Notes under the pieces: model-generated
The model's database searches: none
What the model saw: only the letters and a program-made list of their open reading frames with translations
Told to the model about the DNA's origin: nothing
Source: Diaporthe sp. PMI_573
Lineage: Eukaryota > Ascomycota > Sordariomycetes > Diaporthales > Diaporthaceae
Length of the DNA: 64,000 bases
Assembly (NCBI GenBank): GCA_021399435.1
Contig: JAJTUP010000099.1
Location: 124,001-188,000, forward strand
Reading direction: 5' to 3'
Shown here: one piece after another, positions 43,632 to 54,377 of the stretch
How the letters are laid out: each line of letters begins with the position of its first letter
Numbering within the stretch: position 1 is the stretch's first letter
Made by a program: the position numbers and the translations under genes

Positions 43632-44726
43632 GGCAATTGATAGGGACGCATCACGAATTGATAGGGGCGCATCCGCCTTAGGGACGCGCCAGGTTTGCAG
43701 CCTCTGATTCGTCAGCCACGTTTTTGTTAGTGCAGGCAGAATTCTGCCGACGCTCCCGAAGTACCTCGAGCTTGGCTCTCAATATACCTAAATGAGCGGA
43801 TGATCCACCATCAGTCTCTCAACCATCAACCGTAGGTCTTTCGTCATGCTCCAGTCTGAGTCACCTTTTAGCTCAGAGAGCAATTCAAGACGTCGAACTC
43901 GAAGCCCCAGTCCTAGCTGCGAATCGCGTCCCCGAAAACGACAGCGGCAGAGCCGACAAGCCAGTTTCAGCCCACCACTTCTCGCGAATAGACCTCGTTC
44001 AGCGAGCAGCAACGGAACAAGTATCGGCCAATACTACGGAGTCGGCGACGGAGATGCAATCGGAAACCTCTTCGCATCTTTTCCACAGACCTTTACGACC
44101 GCTCCACGGCCCCACGGATCGCAAGGGCTTCATGAGCCACGATGGGAGCTCCGTTTTGATCACGAGATATACCTTTCGAACGATTTCCCATCCCAAGGGG
44201 GACGACGACAGCGGGTCAGAATACCTATACCAGGCCCAGAAACCGACCTCCAACCTTCCTATTCTCCGCCGCAATCACCACGAGAGCAGTCGTCACCCAC
44301 AAGGGCCGACTATTTTTAGAGCGGGGAGAACGACGGGAGTACGTGCTAGTGGACGGAGGACGCAACCGAGTCTTCGGAGACGAAGAAGTCAATGGGAGCT
44401 GCGTAATAGCGACGAGGAGATTCTTCCTTCAATAACGGTAAGAGAAAGAGACGTAGATAGCTGCTCTTAATGGAATCGTTCTGATTCTGTATCGTAAATA
44501 ATACTGAGTTGGCACCTGAACGCGACCTGTTCTAGAGAGGATTGGCCTGATGTCGTTGCTTCTAGACTAGGAAGAACTAGGCTTGTTAAGAGAGCTGGCT
44601 TCGCCGCCCTCACGGGGAAGTATTTATGGGTCTGGACAATTTGGCCCAATCAGATGTTATAAAAGCTGGCGCGTCCCTAAGGCGGATGCGCCCCTATCAA
44701 TTCGTGATGCGTCCCTATCAATTGCC
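43632..44726. mobile_element. 1095-bp TIR element with 61-bp inverted repeats
   Basis: Perfect 61-bp terminal inverted repeats (43632-43692 and 44666-44726) begin GGCAATTGATAGGGACGCAT and contain two tandem versions of AATTGATAGGG-CGCATC. It is flanked by the 8-bp duplication ATTTTCAA. It encodes no transposase; the only long frame is a 157-codon Arg/Ser-rich ORF on the plus strand. The 8-bp duplication fits hAT or P-like families, but the TIR differs from both hAT-A and hAT-B, so the mobilising transposase is unknown. Confidence 0.88.
43846..44319 (+). CDS. Arg/Ser-rich ORF inside the TIR element
   Basis: A 157-aa frame from ATG 43846. The first 55 residues are dominated by Ser, Arg and Pro (SNSRRRTRSPSPSCESRPRK, then QRQSRQASFSP), like an RS or nuclear-targeting region. 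The rest has GRRQRVRIPIPGPETD and Pro-rich repeats. Downstream, other frames continue with protein-like text (REYVLVDGGRNRVFGDEE in one, RASGRRTQPSLRRRR in another), so the gene may be longer with splicing or may be frameshifted. No DDE motif. Function unknown. Confidence 0.5.
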   Translation: MLQSESPFSSESNSRRRTRSPSPSCESRPRKRQRQSRQASFSPPLLANRPRSASSNGTSIGQYYGVGDGDAIGNLFASFPQTFTTAPRPHGSQGLHEPRWELRFDHEIYLSNDFPSQGGRRQRVRIPIPGPETDLQPSYSPPQSPREQSSPTRADYF

Positions 44727-44734
44727 ATTTTCAA
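44727..44734 (+). repeat. Target duplication of the nested element, right
   Basis: ATTTTCAA, identical to 43624-43631. Confidence 0.85.
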
Positions 44735-44905
44735 ACCCCACCAAAAATGTCCATTCCTTTCCACAATTTCCACATATGGAACATGTGGAAGGGGCTTTGT
44801 GGCGTGGATATGGAAATGCAGAAGCCCGCGTGGAATGGAATGGAATGGATATGGATCCACATTATGGATCCATATGTGGATTTCGTGGTATGGATTTGAA
44901 CCCTG

Positions 44906-45871
44906 CTCGCCAGTGTGCCTACCGTTGACGACCCTCAGCCCAATCAAGCGGTTCCTCACATTATAGTCAAGATCCACGAAATGCGCAACCACGGCTACCA
45001 ACGCCTTGCTGTTGGGCGAAGTCCACAGATCAGCAGACAGATGGATCTTGGACAGAGCGGTGCTGTGAAGCTGTCTCTTCAGGGCATTGAGGTTCTCCGT
45101 AAAGGCTTCAACTAGCCACTTCATCATCGTGGTGTCGCTTTTCGGGAGGATCTGATCGGTAAACGTGGGATTCCAGACGTGTAGCAGCTGACGGAACTGG
45201 GGCGCCTCTAATAACGAGATGGGCAGGTCACAACAAGCAACAAGCTCTGTAATGGCCTTTCTCGCGAGATTAGCGGCAGCGAGGGTTGGTGTATCACTAT
45301 TAGCTGTGGCAGAATGAGGGAAAGGAACTGGGTGCTGTGAGTGAGTAACGAGGTCGTGATGGTCTGTACGCCTCCTCTTCCTGCGACCTAACTCTGCTGG
45401 GCTGACATCATCACGGTCAGCCCCTCTAATAAAGTCTTTCAGCTTCCCAAATCGGTGGCCGTTGTTATCACTGCCCTCGAGATGATTTAGAGCAGAACTG
45501 GTTGTGATATTCTTGCCGCTTTTGGTCTGATACAACGTGTGCTGACGCTTCTCATCACAGGGACGGCAAAACCAGCACTCATCGCCAGTCTTTCTGACAC
45601 CGTCGGGGTTCTGAATAACCTCTAGCAGCTTCTCCCCGAAGTGCCAGATGCCAGACTGTGTTGAAGAGCTCTTCCGTTTCGGCTGGGGGTCTGGCATCCA
45701 TCTGGCGGCTACAAACTGGTGGCGCCGGCCTTTGACCGTGATACGTGGGAGGTCTTTGAGGGAACCAATAGCAAAGCGAGCTGTCACGTCGTGAGTGTCA
45801 ATTTGGCTCTGGATGGATTGCGAGGAAGGCTGACGAGGCTGGCCAAGCAACGAAAGGGCGTTTGTAGCCAT
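44906..45871 (-). pseudogene. hAT-C transposase, N-terminal half
   Basis: From ATG 45871, an open frame of about 320 codons with a BED-like finger (WHFGEKLLEVIQNP, CWFCRPCDEKRQ, then SSALNHLEGSDNNGH), a basic patch (ELGRRKRRRTD), and the start of the catalytic region (HLSADLWTSPNSKALVAVV with the first Asp). Homology ends at VNGRHTGE, exactly where the hAT-B TIR begins. The C-terminal half is not found on the other side of hAT-B, so the insertion was followed by deletion or rearrangement. Confidence 0.82.
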
Positions 45872-46475
45872 GATGATGCCTACAGTACAGGTACACTCGA
45901 TGATGAGACGCGACGAAGCCTAAGATCAGAGGACGGCTACAACAAACAGCTCAACTGCAGAAAAGCTGACAGATTTGACTCCGGATGCCGGGGGGGGGGG
46001 GCCAAATCGGGCTAACGATCGACATAGGTTTCGGAGCAAAACAACAAAAATGGGCTCACGATCCTCAATACAGTGGGGCAAACAGAGTCACATGTGGGGC
46101 CGCCAGGTCAACGTCCATTTGTTTGGTTCGTTTGCAAGTCATTTGCATATAAATGTCCCTTGTTTGGCTTGCTGAAATGTCGGGCTTTGCGACTTTCATT
46201 TGGCAAATGACTTGCAAAGGCTTGGTTTGCGTGGAACGCTGAGAGTTGCATTGTTTCAGGCAGGGTCTGTGGTCGTATCGGGTGCGTCCTCGGGTCGGTT
46301 TGGGTGTGTGAACGGACCTGGTGGGGTCGGAATCGGAAGCAGGAATCCGTGCTGGTGGAACTCGTCGGCAGTACTGTACTATAACGAAGGCACCGATGGA
46401 AGTATTGATAGATTCAGCGATGTGATGGAGAGGTTGAAAGAATCATGTGGAGGCTGGAAACGTTGCACGTGGTAA
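45872..46475. other. hAT-C 5' flank with G-run and long hairpin
   Basis: Contains a run of about 12 G near 45990-46002 and a 16-bp inverted pair, TTTGCAAGTCATTTGC at about 46130 and GCAAATGACTTGCAAA at about 46204. These may be subterminal sequences of hAT-C; no terminal repeat partner is present to prove it. Small plus-strand frames are not convincing. Confidence 0.45.
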
Positions 46476-47417
46476 TGACGGGTAGGCAAGGGTTACCTCA
46501 GGCACTCAGCCCCACACACTAGCCGAATAGACGCAAGCGCTAAGCGCACGTGATTCTGTGTGTGGGCCTGAGAGATTTTCGGCACAATTTGGTGGCCCAT
46601 CCCTTAGGATAACTACATACATTTTGTATGTGTCCTCAGCTGTAAATTATGTATCCCCATCTGTTACGCCAGACCGATTTCATCAAGAGAATTACAACGC
46701 CTCATATCACCTTTAATGCAACAGAAAACATCAAAATAGCTGTGTGCGAAAGATCTATAACGTCTCAGCTACCGATTGAATTGAGTATCATTTGGATATG
46801 ATGCTTCATTGTTGAGATATCGCGGTCGATGCTGCGCGTGCTGCGCAACTTGCTCCTGGTAGTCGACGTGTGGTTACTTCCACGGACGTCGTCTCGCGAT
46901 TATATGTACGATTCCCCAGACGCATTTTAACTCTCTGGCAAGCTCCGACTGACGATTCCATCCGGCCAGGTCGCGTCTAGGTCAAATTGCCACCTCGGCC
47001 ATGGATAGGACGCAATTGGCATCGAGGATTGAAAGTACAGTAGGGTTCAGGCCGCGACGGGTGACGGGGCTGCAGGCAGCTTGATCTGCTGGAGCGGCCT
47101 GACTTCTGCCGCCATCTTGTCTTTGCAAAATGGTGGATTGGACGGTGGACAGAGAAAGAGATGTTGGGTGCCGGCCAGAAGCTGCTGGTTGAAGGCATGG
47201 GGATGGAGATGGAGATGATCGCCTTGGCCAGGAAACTTTTTGAGACCCACCTTGCTTATCGGGGTGGCTTGTCACGGGCTAGTGCGGCAGATAAGCAGCA
47301 CCCAGCGACTTGAGTATGGAAAACGGTGGAACCTGGACAACGGCGCGCAGGTCTTGAACGGTCTCCCTTCATACCCAGGTACCTAACCAAAGTTCCCTGG
47401 CCAAGGTATTTTGGTCT
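46476..47417. other. Intergenic, no gene recognised
   Basis: Minus-strand frames at 46982-47555 overlap in three frames with Pro/Ser-rich, shadow-like composition. Nothing is supported. Confidence 0.35.
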
Positions 47418-48710
47418 TTGTTTCTGTACCTTTTTGTTGGAGTGTTGAACGTTTGGAGTCAAGCCCCAGACTCGGTCGGTCAACAAGTACCTACCGTACC
47501 TGTACTGTTGTGTCAGACAGGATGTTACGTAATATGTGGCTGTGCTCTTTCGCACACTGTATTTAGCCCTGACCTAGAACACGCTAGCATCAGGGACACA
47601 CCGACAGAAGACATCAACCAAGATGGTGACGGCGAAGTGTACAAGGTTCCAGTTGTTCTCATACGCGACTTTGGATACCAAGCGTAAGCAGACTTATCAT
47701 TTCCCCTTAGCTCGAGTTCGACTATCGCGCTTGCCACTAATGTAACTATCAGCATTGACCCACGAACTCTTTGCAATGGTGAGGGCTTTCCACTTATCCA
47801 ACCGGTTGTTTCTTTGACGGGGCAGGTTCTCGGGACAGGTCAAACCCACTTGGTCAAGGACTCTGTCCCGCTGTTGGATGATGCGCAGCTGAGATGCTGT
47901 GCATTTATCCAGTGCTGTACCTACATCACGCCGGGTCAGCCATCAAAGAGCCCTTTCAAAGGCTTCCACCCCTTTCAAGTTTTTATTCTCTTTCCTATTC
48001 GCGCTTTGCCATTCTCTCTCCTCTGCAAGAAGATGGCAGATAGGAAGGATACACAGTTTGTTCCAGGTGTTCCCTTCAACTGCGTCGGCAAGATTGTTGG
48101 CCTGCTTGACCATAGTCTTATGGTAGCTGCCCCTACAGTTGATGAGAAGGACTATGTTTTCATTGTCGTTCCCGACTCTTGGACCTTTCCGGACAAGAGC
48201 ACGCCACCTGCACCTGCCGCTAACACAGTCCCCCCCTCCAAAACCGAACCTGGCCCATCCCAAGCTGGCGGCTTCGCAGCAGCGAGGTCTATGTTCAAGT
48301 CTCCCTCCAAGAAATCTTCACAGGTGCAACAGTCACGGTCACAATCATCACAATCGCCGCAGGGAGGTCCATCCCAACAACCCGTTACTCCATCTCAGAA
48401 CAAAAGGCCCGCAATCTCCGCATCTCCATTGTCTCAGTCAAGTTCGAACAACCCGGCCCCCAAGAGACTCAGGGGGTCTACTGTAACTACCGCAACATCT
48501 CCAATCATTGCAGGGTCGCCGGTCTCCCCTTTAACATCCGTAGACTCTGATGAAAATGATAACCATGAAGAAGGTGAAGCGAAGGAAAACGAGGACTCTC
48601 GATCACCTAACATATCTGCCACACTCCGATCCTCCGTTCGTCCTAATATGAGGTCATCAACTACCGAACCAGGTGGCAGGAACAAGAGGCATCCGACAAA
48701 GACACTTTAA
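47418..48710 (+). CDS. Unknown two-exon (or more) protein with Ser/Pro-rich tail
   Basis: Exons 47418-47683 and 47753-48710 join across a 69-base intron (GTAAGC donor, ACTATCAG acceptor) in phase: VPVVLIRDFGYQ|AIDPRTLCNGEGFP. The folded part continues with QPVVSLTGQVLGTGQTHLV, FQVFILFPIRALPF, FVPGVPFNCVGKIVGLL and DYVFIVVPDSW. These alternating strands suggest an all-beta domain, perhaps OB-like, but that is a guess. The last 160 residues are Ser/Gln/Pro-rich with KRLRG and an acidic Glu stretch. There is no in-frame ATG in exon 1, so at least one 5' exon is missing or unrecognised; the left coordinate is the open-frame limit. Function unknown. Confidence 0.6.
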
Positions 48711-49590
48711 CTAGCAGAGTATAGTGATAGTGTGTGGTATTTTGGGCTGTTGTATTGGGTTTGGAAAACTTATAGATTGATATATGGGAGAAATAAGCGT
48801 GCGGTTTCAACACCAGTGCGAGTGATAAAAGTCCAATGGTCTCAACACCAGGACATCTTGGCATGGCCGCTTCTTATACTCAAATTGACAATTTTCCCTC
48901 TTTGGTATTGCGAATGATTGATCTCTGCTAGTCTCAGTCCCCTGATCCCTGTCTCAATTATTGACCCTCACCCTATTGGCTAGGTCTCTTAGGTTCGCAT
49001 TAAGCTCTTCAAATCGTGCCACTCAAAATGGTGCCTTCTCCTCAAAGCCAGCTGCGTACGTCTTATTGGCTACGCAAAATAAAGCTAACACACACACGCG
49101 CCCTACTGGCCAAGTCTCTTCATCCACCCACCCAGAGCCGACCACTTAAAACCGCGCCCTCTTCTCAACACGTGCAGCAACCCACTAGTAAAACAGCCAT
49201 ACAGGCTCTTGTTGCAAGCTTCGTACCGGAAGGCTACTCAGCGCAAGGGAGCCGCCAACTTGCCCACTACGCCCAGCTTCCAACTTCCAACTTCCAACTT
49301 CCCCCGGCGGACGTGCGCCTTCCCCTGTACTGAGTAAACAAACAATTCCAAATGGACGTAAGCTGCCGGCAATCCGCGTGAGCCTTTTGGGGGCCAGCAC
49401 CGATTGGCCCCACTCTTTTGGTGCCATCAGCCAGTTGCGCGTTCTTTCGCCGCTGGCCATACAAAATCTGGACCAATCAGATTCCGAGAAACTTATTTAT
49501 CCCTGTCTGCACCAAACCCTCATTATTCGGGAAAACTTATGAATTAATGTAGAGTCAGCCTTCGGCTGAATAAAGCGGACCAATTAGACG
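48711..49590. other. Intergenic with a degenerate tandem duplication
   Basis: Two related segments of about 90-100 bases (about 48970-49060 and 49105-49185) share TTGGCTAGGTCTCTT / CTGGCCAAGTCTCTT and GTGCCTTCTCCTCAA / GCGCCCTCTTCTCAA at similar spacing. No coding function seen. Confidence 0.4.
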
Positions 49591-49599
49591 CCAGGAACG

Positions 49600-49700
49600 C
49601 CGTGCTGAGTTTATGAGTTAACTCACGAGTTAGCAGCGATAACTCAAACTCATGTGAGTTTTATGAGTTAGAGTTATGAGTTAACTCATAAACTAGGATT
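49600..49700. repeat. Cluster of ATGAGTTAACTCAT palindromes
   Basis: TGAGTT and AACTCA occur about a dozen times in 100 bases, forming nested palindromes (TTATGAGTTAACTCA, AACTCATGTGAGTT, TATGAGTTAACTCATA). It may be a transposon terminus or a structured remnant; no partner copy was found in the window. Confidence 0.7.
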
Positions 49701-49807
49701 GATTTAACTAAAATGCCCAGGTATGGCCTTTCCCCAGACCCCTCTTGTGTCACGCTATGATAAAAAAATATTAGAGAATTTGGAAGGAAAGGTAAAAAGG
49801 TATTCTG

Positions 49808-51421
49808 CTATTGAATCGATTTCAGCAGCTGCACGACCGCCTCGTGCCCTCTCCCTGCGGCATTCGACAGCGGCGTCTGGCCATAGCGACCCTTCGCCTC
49901 GGGATCGGCGCCCCTGTCGAGCAGCAGCCGTACGACCGCCTCGTGCCCTCTCCCTGCGGCATTCGACAGCGGCGTCTGGCCACCCTTATCCTTTGCCTCG
50001 GGATCGGCGCCCCTGTCGAGCAGCAGCTGTACGACCGCCTTGTGCCCGCTCCCTGCGGCATTCGACAGCGGCGTCTGGGGCGGCGTCTCGCCCCAGTAAC
50101 CCTTCGCCTCGGGATCGGCCCCCCTGTCGAGCAGCAGCCGTACGACCGCCTCGTGCCCTCTCCCTGCCGCCCACAACAGCGGCGTCTGGCCCCAGACGCC
50201 GCTGTCGAGGGCGCCCTCGTCGAGCAGTATCTTCACCACCGCCTCGTGGCCTCCAGTTGAAGCCGCCTGGAGTGCGTTGCCGTAGTGTCCACCCTGCGCG
50301 TTGGGGTCGGCGCCCGCTTCGAGCAGCATCTTCACTACCGCCTCCTGGCCTCCGCGTGAAGCCGCCTGGAGTTCTACAAGAAATCCATGTACTACGGTCG
50401 GGCTTTGCCAGGCGAAGGCGCTTGCTTGGGGACGCACGATGCTCGAGACTGAGAGGGCAGGAGACGGCATCTGCGGACTCTGCGCCGCGAGATATGTGCC
50501 TCCGGGCGACGAGACCGAAGCCACCGGCCTGTATACAGAGACCGTCGCGGGCGAGCCTCGCTCGGAGATCGTGTGGCATCCTACAGCAGACGGCGTGGCT
50601 CCGGTGCATCAGCAAAGAAAGGTCGAGTCGGTCTGGCGCTGACTTACATGCTGCTGGACTGGGTGCATACAGAAAGCTCTCTGCTACGTCGTGTCGCTTC
50701 ATCCACCGCTCGATCTTCTGCGGCTCTACTTGGCCGCCTCGTACCTCGAACACAAGCGGGCGCTTGTCGGTCTCGACGAGCTTTCTCTTCTGTCGCTTCC
50801 GCACGATCGCCTCCATCTCCTGCGGCTTGACGTTCCTGTCTTTGCCCCACTGGCTGATGCGCGTTCGGTACTGCCGTAGCCTGCGGACGCATCTGTGTCA
50901 GCATCTTGCTGGGGGCTCTCACTTTATCTTGTACGAAGAGGAGCGACGTACTCAGCTTTAAAGCCATACTCCTCCTCGATCATCTCCCTCACCTTTGGCA
51001 AGGGCAGTTTCTGCACGATATGCAAGTCGAGGATGCGTTCCTTATACGGCTCCCAGTCATTCGCGTAAAGAGTCGGCGCCTTGCGCTTTCGCGGCGGATC
51101 CATGATCGATGGGGCCCCTGCAGGCGCTGTAGGTGCAGACGCAGACGCAGACTGGCTGTTGCCAGCAAACCCTATGTCGAACCGTGCATGGCTAGGGTGT
51201 GCTGTGTAGAGATTGAACGGGTGCGGGGCATGGTTCTGCATAGTCGCGACCTGTCCGCCGGAGAGCTGTACCTGCAGGGTAAATGCAGCGGTCTGATCGA
51301 CGCCAACCGATCCGTACAGTTGCTGGGTCGGAAGAGCATTGTGGTGTACAGTATGTAAGGGCTCGAGCTGGCGCGGGTAGGCTGGCGCCAGGTCAGGCAG
51401 GCTGCGCGGCGGGAGGTCCAT
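49808..51421 (-). CDS. Clr5-domain protein with C-terminal ankyrin repeats
   Basis: Three exons, 51421-50952, 50880-50648 and 50598-49808, with introns of 71 and 49 bases, join in phase to 497 aa. The second acceptor was chosen because the nearer one gives a stop. The Clr5 domain spans the first intron: NDWEPYKERILDLHI, REMIEEEYGFKAE|LRQYRTRISQWGKDRN, then MEAIVRKRQKRKLVET. A Ser/Pro-rich linker leads to about six ankyrin repeats (GHEAVVRLLLDRGADPEAKG type), the last three nearly identical. ATG 51421 lies about 100 bases after a TATAAAA box (51526-51520), preferred over ATG 51532. The Clr5 domain is named after a fission-yeast silencing factor; the role of fungal Clr5-ankyrin proteins is largely unknown. 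The gene appears intact. Confidence 0.85.
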
Positions 51422-51620
51422 CCTCAGTCGTACGAAAATATAGAGTGGCCGATCGCCAGACGCTGTAAGACATGTAGAGCGGGGAGTGCCTGCCTGGGGC
51501 AGGGACAGGGTAAGGGGGGTTTTATATTTCATGTTGCGGTCAGAGTGAGACTCTGAGGTGTCGCAGTCACGCAAACCTTTAGGCGTGCGCTGGGGAAAGG
51601 CGATTGGGCACAGGTCAAAA

Positions 51621-51715
51621 CTCCCATTGTTAGCTCAGCTGGCGGAGCGCGCTAACGCTGTTAGGACGCAGCACGGCGCTGGTGGAGCGCCTGTGCGCGA
51701 GCTGTCCAAGCGTTC
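51621..51715 (+). other. tRNA-like remnant with an A box
   Basis: TAGCTCAGCTGG (51631-51642) fits the Pol III A box, and GCTC...GAGC around it could form a D arm. The anticodon arm and a B box (GGTTCGANTCC) are not found, so this is not a functional tRNA; it could be a decayed tRNA or the head of a SINE. Confidence 0.3.
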
Positions 51716-52311
51716 CACCGGCAGAGCCTCCGCCCCGCCCGCACTAGCAAAAGTACAATTCTAAAGGAGCGAGCAGCACGCGAGCCCGCTCATTGGCCGG
51801 CGGGCAATACTACTCTGCACCCTGGATTGAACTTTGGCATGACAACAAATCACGAACGAATAATCGCAATGGGCGTGCCGACCATCTCGCTCCTGACGCC
51901 CTACCATTGCGTTTCTTCTGCAACGACGCACGAGCACGTAACCTGCCTGTACTCAGGTGCCGGGGCAAAGATGCTTCAGAGTTCTCATAATGCTCAAGAG
52001 TCATTTCAGCATCTATAAGTAGATATGTTTCCTGCTAATGAGCGAGCTTGACTGTTATCTTCAATTGTGGTACAAGAAGAAATACCGTCTTCGACACGGA
52101 CATAATACTAGCCATTTCCCGCCTCCTCCTTATCCTGTTGCTAGACGTGGTGCATGTGTCGTTTCTTTTCGCCTTCTCCTAATCAAAACTGCATTTTTCT
52201 ACCAGATTAAAGTAATCACGAACGCGGACCGAGTAGCAACATTACAAGTAAGTGTTGGGGAATTTCGCAGATACCTCGACTTGGAACAAGACTGACGCCT
52301 GCTGCTCAGCT
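51716..52311. other. Intergenic, promoter side of the C2H2 gene
   Basis: No frame with domain signature. The short frames seen are probably chance. Confidence 0.4.
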
Positions 52312-53134
52312 ATGCAACACAACGACGACCCTGGCCAACTCAGTCTGCATGAAAAGTATCTTGGGCAAATCGACGAGAATACCAGTACCAGAGGAGGTCT
52401 GTCAGCACTTACAAAGGGGTTGCTGCTGTCTGACTAACGAATGCATAGTACATCAATGGAACAATCTCAACCATAATCGAGCACATACACTGGTAGACGC
52501 AACACAAGGGCAAGGTGCCCTGACAGAACATGGTCAATACTCCGGACCTGGGGTGTGGCGCAACGACCAACCGTGGCCGGCAACCGATAATTGCAACATG
52601 GATTCAATTGTTCCCTATCAGTTTCCATCGCCATACAATGCACATGTGATGAGCAACTCCATGAGCATACCTTGCTGGACAGCGAATGAGAACATATTCA
52701 GGAAAGTACCAATGGTGATTACAACATTGTTTCCAGCTAACATACCTCACAGCCAATTCTCCTCAACACCCTCGACTCCTGTCCTCTTTCAACCTGATCC
52801 TATGACTATGCAAGATACGGAACAGGAACAAGGCCAAGCTTCCAGCGCTGTAACCGCAATTACCGAGACCGAAGATGCTGTTGCGAGAATTGGCTCTGTA
52901 CTTGACAATGGCAAGTTTGCGTGTGACGTTGAAGGATGCAGAGGCAAGACTTTCGCGCGTCTAGCTGAGTTTAGACGACACCACACAACACATCATGCCA
53001 GCAACAAACCGAACTTCTGGTGCCAAGTTTCAAGTTGTCGACGAAGCATGAGCGGAGGGGGCGAAGCTTTCCACAGGAAGGATAATTTGGATGCGCATGT
53101 CCGAAGCATACACTCTGGTGCACAACATTCTTGA
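52312..53134 (+). CDS. C2H2 zinc-finger transcription factor
   Basis: Exons 52312-52396 and 52449-53134 around a 52-base intron (unusual GTCTGT donor, strong TGACTAAC branch site, CATAG acceptor); the join is in phase and gives 256 aa. The first 185 residues are Gln/Ser/Pro/Asn-rich and probably a disordered activation or regulatory region. The C-terminus has two fingers: FACDVEGCRGKTFARLAEF with RRHHTTHH, and FWCQVSSC with FHRKDNLDAHVRSIH. The second has an insert (RRSMSGGGE) between its Cys and His parts, a form common in fungal C2H2 regulators. Likely nuclear, targets unknown. It appears intact. Confidence 0.82.
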
Positions 53135-53800
53135 AGAGAGTAAGAAACAAGAAAACACTCCCGGTCATCCTCAATTTTACTCGCTGTCGCTCTCCCTCTG
53201 TTCCTCTGGCTGGTGATACAGGTGCATATGGGGCCAGTGGCATCATGCAGGCGTCCCCAGAATGGATAGATCATATGCCGGCACCTGTCCTGGGCCACCA
53301 GTAGCCTAAATAAGATCCTAGGATTATGCTTAGAACTGTGTTGCAGACGCACCTTTAAATGATGAAATCGAAGCCATTCGACGCCTTTCTTTTATCCCTG
53401 CCGGTAACCTCCGTTCGCTATTGACTCCTTCACCTCCTCACGCTACCTAATGCTAGTGCCAATTGCTCCGTAAGTGCTACTAACAGCTGGATCTAGAGGC
53501 ACCAAAACCAAGAGCAATATTGCGGCCGGTTGATAAGTGACGCTACTTCTGTTAATACCAGCAAAAACTATGTCTTACTCCTACCCCTCCGCCCCTCCCC
53601 TCTGTATTATGTTGCGCTGCGGAACGTTGAGGGGCGGTAGACAACAAATTGCCCGCCCAAGGTTCAATACAGCGGACGTCCCTAACGCTTAGGGAGGTAC
53701 CCAGCCAATCAGGACTGCAGACATACCCATACCCCACCTTCCCGTGGACACTTGTGAATCTCCGGGATCACCTACAGCGCCGCCCCCGCCAAGTTTGTAA
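53135..53800. other. Intergenic, nothing identified
   Basis: Small frames on both strands without domains. Confidence 0.4.
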
Positions 53801-54377
53801 GATCGAAAACTATGTGCGCGTGCGTGATCGTACCGGTACACCTGCACTACCTCGTCACAGGACTAAGAGCTTTGTGGGAAAATCGCCACCAGCTGTCCAG
53901 GATCTGCATTCGCTACTTGGCAATGGAAGAGGTCGGTCGACCGACAAACTACAAGCGTAGCGACTTTCCTTTCCTCCATTACGCCACAACCTCATGGGTG
54001 AAGCACGAAGTGATCGTAAAAGTGTCCCTCAAAAGGATCCTTTGGAATGTTTTGGCTGGCCGTCAAACGCTCTCGTGGAACGATGGGTGCGAGTTTACAA
54101 GGCACTAGAGAAATATTTCCTTGAGTGTCCACCAGAAGGGACCAGTCTGGTACATGTCATGTCGAGGAATGGAGTGGTAGGGCTGTTGAGGATCATTTTG
54201 CAGACGGCGAACCGCACTGATATCGACACTAAAGACGAAGATGGCCGGACGCCGCTGTTGCACGAGTGGGTGGGGGCGTGGCCGTCGTGCAGCTGCTGCT
54301 CGACAAGGGCGCTGACATCAATGGGGTGGATAAGGATGGTGGGACACACATATCCCGTCTTACAGCTATATTTATAA
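53801..54377 (+). pseudogene. NACHT-ankyrin protein relic
   Basis: The plus strand reads as the segment between NACHT and ankyrin repeats in fungal NLR-like proteins: HQLSRICIRYLAMEEVGRPT, then FPFLHYATTSWVKHE. A frameshift occurs at about 53995-54010. In the next frame come VPQKDPLECFGWPSNALVER, WVRVYKALEKYFLECPPEG, then LLRIILQTANRTDIDTKDE and DGRTPLL, the start of the first ankyrin repeat. A second shift at about 54268 would be needed to read VQLLLDKGADING. The NACHT domain itself and the rest of the repeats are missing. Confidence 0.7.

Larger units (their letters stand above)
40913..44905 (-). mobile_element. hAT transposon B, carrying a nested TIR element
   Basis: Both ends show a 15-bp inverted repeat CAGGGTTCAAATCCA (40913-40927 and reversed at 44891-44905). 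Subterminal regions share GTGGATATGGATCCA-type repeats (40950-41050 and 44800-44890). The transposase gene is on the minus strand. The 8-bp flanks (GATCCAAC and CTCGCCAG) do not match, so one side was rearranged after insertion. A 1095-bp element (43632-44726) is nested between the transposase start and the right end. Confidence 0.8.

Noticed and set aside
47047..47555. Minus-strand ORFs of 67-99 codons
   Set aside because: Overlapping frames, Pro/Ser/Arg-rich, no ATG context or domains.
49723..50961. 412-codon plus-strand ORF with repeated Arg/Pro/Ala blocks
   Set aside because: Its repeats are the antisense of the ankyrin repeats of the spliced Clr5 gene.
51621..51715. Functional tRNA gene
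   Set aside because: No B box and no closing anticodon and acceptor stems.
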